This document shows, piece by piece, positions 44,943-49,872 of a stretch of DNA of 49,872 nucleotides. The position numbers were made by a program, and so were the translations under genes. This stretch comes from Rhizopus sp. PT2906 (lineage: Eukaryota; Mucoromycota; Mucoromycetes; Mucorales; Rhizopodaceae). The notes under the pieces were generated by a model, which ran no database searches, was not told where the DNA came from, and saw only the letters and a program-made list of their open reading frames with translations. The DNA lies in NCBI GenBank assembly GCA_025529335.1, contig JAMYHX010000317.1, forward strand, positions 1 to 49,872. The letters are read 5' to 3'. Position 1 is the stretch's first letter. Every line of letters begins with the position of its first letter.

Positions 44943-45030
44943 TGTTTGTAATGTCGTCGATAAAACTTTTCATTGTGTTGCACCATGCTGGACTTACTCG
45001 AAAAAAGATATCTTTGACTTCGTATCCGGA

Positions 45031-45226
45031 TTTATAAAGGACCCATCTTGTTTTCTTTTCAAGAAGAAGAGATAAAAAATGTTGTCATTGCTTTATTTAT
45101 TTTAATTTTATGTTGCCAGTTCTATCAACAAAGAATTAAGATCAGTTCAAGTGTATTTTATATTAATAGCTAGCCTTAGGTTAGGTAAAGACTTTGAAGT
45201 TGTAAAACGATGTCACAGGTAACGCC
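45031..45226. repeat. Dispersed repeat, copy B
   Basis: Partner of 23267-23490, same orientation, beginning TTTATAAA and ending GGTAACGCC. It lies about 90 bp upstream of the start codon of the Fanzor-like gene. Confidence 0.7.
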
Positions 45227-45691
45227 TCGAGTTTTTTCGTGTATGTAGCGTTTCACTAAAAAAATACAGCAATCGTTATTCAAAATTCTCGACAATGTGG
45301 CTGTTGTAGCACGTCTTCTGCTCTTTGCAAGGTTCGGTGAGAGATTGGCTGGCCCCCCTTTATCAATTTTTGCTGATACACAGCATTTGGATTTGTGACC
45401 TTGAAGGTATCCCAGTATGATACGAGGTCTGATGGTGTATTGGCGCTATTCGTTATTTTCTTCTTCATTGACCAGTTAGCATTTGAAAATTAATTTTGAT
45501 TTGTCCAGAAAAAACAAACATTGTCTGAATTTGAAGTAGAAAAACAATAAGGTATCTATTTCTGTTTTCAAATGTGAGCGCACTACATTTGAAAGCCAGA
45601 GTGCGGGAGTTTAATCTAGTGTAAGCGAAATTGTCATTGACCTTTTTTTTTTATTTTTTTATTTTTTTTTTTTTTATTGCAGACATTTTCA
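45227..45691. other. Intergenic upstream of the Mps1 gene
   Basis: A reverse-strand open frame (45280-45468) with TLQRAEDVLQQPHC has no recognised family. A strong T-rich tract (45640-45677) lies just before the Mps1 start codon. Confidence 0.3.
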
Positions 45692-47654
45692 ATGGAAGAC
45701 GAAATGCTTTTGGATAATTCTGCAGATGGGGATTCTTTACATAAACCAGAATCAGATATATTGAAACTTTTACAAGAGTTTAGTGAGGCAAATGAGGAGG
45801 ATTGCCTTCCAACAAAATCATATAATTCTTCAACTGATGAAACAGCAGGACATGATGTAATAAAAGAGATTCATTTGATTTCAATTCAAATATTTAATTA
45901 TTATTATAGAAATATAGATCATTGAAGCGAACTTCTATTCAAGACGTACATTCAGCTGCAATAGACAACAATATACTGTCAGACAGCGTAAGATTACAAC
46001 ATATCTTCTTCTTATTCGTTCTTTAACCCTTTTTCGATAACAGACAATTAGACCAGACACACACCCTTATTCATCGTAACTATATATTTTCATATTTAGA
46101 ATGAGATTATTAACACTTTATATAGTCGTATCATTCGAAGAAAAGTAAATAATGAGCCAACGCCTAGCAGGTCTTCATCGTATATCTCATATTCACCTAT
46201 ACCATCCACTCCACCGTCACAGCATCACCCATCTTCACCATCTATTCATGATTATGTCTATCCTACGCCTAAAGATACAAGGAACTTGACTTCTTCAAGT
46301 ATAAACGATAGTGAGTTTTTTTTTCCAATTGAAGATAATATCGTATACTCATCCATTTGTCTAGTAGGAAATGTGGGCACTGAAACAGGAACACTTGAAA
46401 GACGAGTAGGGAACCTCCATATTACAGAGGATGTAATAAAGGTAAATCAAAAAAAGGGGGTACAGCAAGGATTCAACTGACCATAGGGAGTAGCATCCAA
46501 CTTATGACTTTAACCAGTCAGCCACAATGGTACAACCTCATGAATCACCAGTCTACAATAGAAATGCAGCAGTAATGTCAACGCCTACTATTCCTGCAGA
46601 AACACAGATACCTCCTTCATATCGGCAGTCGGATAAAATTATTGTGTGTATCCGAGTAATATATAACGCCTGGTGCTAACATTCTGTATAGGTTAACGGA
46701 AACGAATATACCATGTTTAAAGAAATAGGAAAGGGCGGTACAAGCAAAGTTTATCTAGTTTCTTCACATGTTTCAGGCGAAATATATGCATTAAAATGGA
46801 TTGAAATCAAAAAACGCGACGATTTTCAAAATACAGTCAATGAGATCGAGTTACTGAAATCACTAAAGGAAGAAGAAAACATTATTGATTTGGTTGATTA
46901 TTCTGCTACTCCTTCAACAATATTCATGATTATGGAATATGGTGAAATCGATCTAGCAACACTGATTCAGTTACAGGCGAAAAAGGAGTGGGACATTTTA
47001 TTTATAAAATATTACTGGAAACAAGTAACGATCAGAAAAGAAAAATACATGTCACGTTTACTGAATGTGTGATTTATAATAGATGCTCTATGCAGTAAAC
47101 GCAATACACAGAAGATTTATTGTTCATTCGGATCTCAAGCCTGCTAATTTTGTATTGGCAAAAGGTCAGCTCAAGTTGATCGATTTTGGTATAGCAAAGA
47201 AACATGGAGATGACACGACAAGTATACATCGTGAAATACAAGTAAGTCGTTGGCACGCGTAAATAATGATGACAACGTATTGACTGGCTTATAGGTTGGT
47301 ACAATCAACTATATGTCACCTGAGGCATTATTAGATCTAAATGAAGATAATGATGGTGGCAGCCTAATGAAACTAGGGACATCTAGCGACATTTGGTCAC
47401 TAGCCTGTATTTTATATCAAATGGTCTATGGTAAAACTCCCTTTTATCACCTCACAATAGCCCAAAAAGTAGCAAATATCCCAAACCCGCGATACAAGAT
47501 CAACTTTTCTAAAGAAATCCTTTATGGACCAAGAAATACAACTGTGCAGATCCCTGATGAACTCATCCTACTACTATCCCGTTGTTTAAATCGATCACCC
47601 AAACTTCGACCTACGATATCAGAACTTATAAACCATCCTTTTCTAACCTCGTAA
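45692..47654 (+). CDS. MPS1: Mps1/TTK-family dual-specificity protein kinase
   Basis: Eight exons (45692-45856, 45910-45987, 46100-46310, 46365-46441, 46518-46643, 46692-47024, 47083-47241, 47295-47654) encode 502 residues. The N-terminal 219 residues are Ser/Pro/Asn-rich and poorly conserved. The kinase domain starts at VNGNEYTMFKEIGKGGTS, with the Gly loop at 232-240, Lys254 in YALKW, the family-typical MEYGEIDLATL, catalytic Asp347 in HSDLKPANF, DFG at 364-366 and QVGTINYMSPEALLDL. GEIDLA, HSDLKPANF and GTINYMSPEA together point to Mps1/TTK, the spindle assembly checkpoint kinase at kinetochores. The third intron (46311-46364) is 54 bp and stop-free, so retention would keep the frame. The fourth intron overlaps a tRNA-like stretch on the opposite strand. 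Confidence 0.93.
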
Positions 47655-47713
47655 ATTATTAATGCAACTACTACTAACTTTTATATTATTCTCTGTACAT
47701 AAAATAAAAGCAA

Positions 47714-48876
47714 TCATTTGTTTTTCATGGGTCGAGTTACTTTCATGGCTTTATAGTCACCATTGAAGCGAAGTCCCAATTTCATGATTTCAGTAAATAC
47801 GTTCCAGTCCATCACTTTGGTCATCAAAATCTTCATGATAACAGTGATAGGTCCTTGATCTACAATGACGATTTTACCTGCGTTACGACAAATGGTATCA
47901 GCAATAACAGAAGGAGGAGAAGAAAACTTTTGTGCTGTCAAAAGAGCAGACATCTTTCCAGCATTATTATAAAAACTAGAATTGATAGGTGAAGGATGCT
48001 GCCAGGATGTTAGGTTATGCTTACAAAAACACAAAACTATATTACTTACGATAGCAAGAACATCAATCTTGGCTTCAGCCACTTCTGCAGCAAGAGAGGC
48101 AGCAAACGTAGTCAAGAAGATTTTACTAGAGGCTATATCCTAATAGTGTAAGTATATAAAACCTTTATACTTGATCTTCGTACCGTATAAAGCAGACATT
48201 GGATTAGGAATAAATCCTGCGCTGGAAGAAGTAAAGGTAACGAGGCCTTTCAATCCCTTATTCAACATCTCATCCACAAAGTGATGCGTCAAGACTAGTC
48301 CAGAGGTTACATTGGTGTGGAAATTGGCCATTTCTCTCTCAAGAGCAACATCAGCATATCCGCCTGTTGTGATGAATCCAGCATTGTTGCACAAAATTTG
48401 AACATCAATATCGTGAGTAGCCTTCTTGACAGCTTCCAAGTAAACTTTGCCGGAAGCTTCCGATAAATCACATCCTACAAATCGAAATTGGACTCGTGGG
48501 AACTCTTTGACGATCGTTTCTTTGAATTTAGTCAAGACAGCATCGTCCAAGGCAACGACAACGACATTCAGACCTTGTGTTGCAAACTTGCGAACAATGG
48601 CAGCACCAATACCTGAAGAGCCTCCGGTGACTAGTGCCCTAAGTTATGTTCAGGAAACAAGCGTAAATAATTCAATATCAATTATACCATTGAGCGTTGT
48701 ATTTTTGTTTAAGGTTTTGTTCAGAGCAACCATATGCACCGTATGCGACAAGTGCAAGGTAGGGTACAACAGCCAAAACACCAATCCAAAAGAATGCTAC
48801 AAAGTTCAGTCGAATGATTAAAAGAAGGAGAAATGACAAGAAATAATGAAAGCTTACTCGAGACTAGCAGAGACAT
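47714..48876 (-). CDS. Short-chain dehydrogenase/reductase, membrane-anchored (HSD/KAR-like)
   Basis: Five reverse-strand exons (48876-48858, 48796-48688, 48638-48184, 48132-48050, 47998-47714) encode 316 residues. A hydrophobic N-terminus (TFFWIGVLAVVPYLALVAYG) precedes the Rossmann fold: cofactor loop TGGSSGIG (47-54), ILCNNAGF, the catalytic Ser region TFTSSSAGF, and Tyr194/Lys198 in YASSK. The sequence QKYNAQWALVTGGSSGIG resembles the hydroxysteroid dehydrogenase/very-long-chain 3-oxoacyl-CoA reductase branch of classical SDRs. The likely location is the endoplasmic reticulum; the substrate cannot be read. The YASSK motif is restored only by joining TAC-G/GTACGA to ATAG/CCTCTAG, which supports that intron. 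Exon 1 encodes only six complete codons. The gene is convergent with MPS1 (59 bp apart). Confidence 0.88.
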
Positions 48877-49872
48877 TGAAGAATGAAAGAAAAAGGGGAA
48901 AAAGTCCTTCAAGAGAAAACCTCGCGTAATATTCACAAACTCAGATATTTCGGTGGTACTCCCAGCATCTTTAGTTTATTACCCCGCGCAAGAAGATACC
49001 ATGAGTCTGATTTGGATAGAGTAAATTGTTTATTTAAAAAAAAGAAAAAAAGAAGAGGATCGAGATAAGTAACACTAGAAAAAAAAAAGAGCAGCCTCAA
49101 TAATACTATGACAGCTACAGTGATTTACACGTTAAATCCAGGTGATCTCCTTACCTTTCTGGAAGAAGTGAAATAAGAAGTTTGACAGTCATGCGAATTT
49201 CACTATTCATTAGTGTCAAAGGAAGCTCAAGAGAAACATTCAATCTTGAGTACCTTATCCTAAAAGTCAACATGCCCCTATTTATAGATTGATTATATTT
49301 ATGAAAGAAATAAGTCAATTACGATCAGATATCCTGAAAGAACATATGGTGTTCCTCGCATATGTCTACAATCCCGACAAAGTACGATCCATTCAACCAA
49401 GCACGGTAACCAATATTATACAAAAAAAAAAAAGACCATATAAAGAGCTAGAATCAATACACAAGCATGTGGACTACACTTACTTTGACCTGTATCAAGC
49501 ACAAAAGCTGTCCAATTGAGTCAAGATAGACAACATCAAAACATGCAAATTGGAATCTTTTAGCAGGCACCTTTGGAAGGTTCTTCAAACAAAGAAAGGC
49601 AGAATCATGCGCTTATAAAGCTATAAAAGAGACATAGGATATGGAAATTGTGAATAAAAAAGCACGGCTTAGAAGTCATTGACCAAATTGTTCTCCATTT
49701 CAGCAACTGTATCAGAGTGCGACTACGATGACATCTATTGTGGAATTTGAATAATTTGGCGAATCAATGACAAAGACCAGAGCTAAATTTTTTGGTCGGA
49801 AAATCAAAACCCGATACGCACCCCCAGCTTAATTTTTTCTCTACTACAACAACCCCCTTCCTTTTTTTCTCA
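48877..49872. other. Right-edge intergenic region
   Basis: No gene is convincingly present. An open frame at 49289-49519 (ATG at 49301) has no recognised domain. The last 80 bp are pyrimidine-rich (CTACTACAACAACCCCC, then T/C tract), like the leaders upstream of other genes here, so a forward-strand gene may start just beyond the window. Confidence 0.35.

Noticed and set aside
45280..45468. 62-codon reverse open frame
   Set aside because: No recognised domain; it lies between a repeat and the MPS1 promoter region.
49289..49519. Forward open frame near the right edge
   Set aside because: A frame ending within the window without any family match; it may be chance in AT-rich DNA.

Overview
The window looks like nuclear DNA of an early-diverging filamentous fungus, most likely a mucoralean (Mucoromycota). 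The evidence is AT-rich DNA with mostly 45-65 nt GT-AG introns, densely packed eukaryotic housekeeping genes, fungal-specific genes (a Pil1/Lsp1 eisosome protein, a Kre9/Knh-like secreted protein), and degenerate copies of transposon families that I associate with Mucorales. The organism is an inference from gene content; no rRNA or mitochondrial marker is present. Exon boundaries were built by hand from splice signals, reading phase and family conservation.

Layout. 1-1364: a tRNA-Ile(AAT) gene followed by the 3' remnant of a non-LTR retrotransposon that ends in a second, partial copy of the tRNA 5' half. 1809-16015: a gene-dense block with the XPD/Rad3 helicase, cysteinyl-tRNA synthetase, ribonucleotide reductase small subunit (reverse strand, MluI box upstream), a Sec14-like lipid-transfer protein, a Pho80/Pcl-type cyclin, an HMG-box protein, a vacuolar-type amino acid transporter and a REEP/Yop1-like membrane protein. 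16570-17549: a dead Tc1/mariner copy. 18779-21410: two small proteins and the eisosome protein. 21700-25230: repeat-rich, with a LINE reverse-transcriptase fragment, a SWIM zinc-finger remnant and two dispersed repeats. 25998-41368: a Kre9-like secreted protein, a C-terminally short COG3, an Mam3/CNNM-type transporter, a sulfatase, a TXNDC17-like thioredoxin, a large coiled-coil protein and a second Sec14-like protein. 41770-45226: a transposon graveyard with a Helitron N-terminal fragment, an N-terminal fragment of a zinc-knuckle transposon protein on the forward strand, a Fanzor/TnpB-like C-terminal half on the reverse strand, and a dispersed repeat. 45692-48876: an Mps1/TTK kinase and a short-chain dehydrogenase.

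The host genes do not form one pathway. Two belong to DNA repair and S phase (XPD, RNR2), two to cell-cycle control (cyclin, Mps1), and several to membrane traffic and lipid handling (two Sec14-like proteins, COG3, the REEP-like protein, Pil1). The points most worth follow-up are the convergently arranged Fanzor-like halves at 43.2-44.9 kb, the three GC-AG introns between 4.3 and 14.3 kb, and the tRNA-anchored LINE remnant at the left edge.
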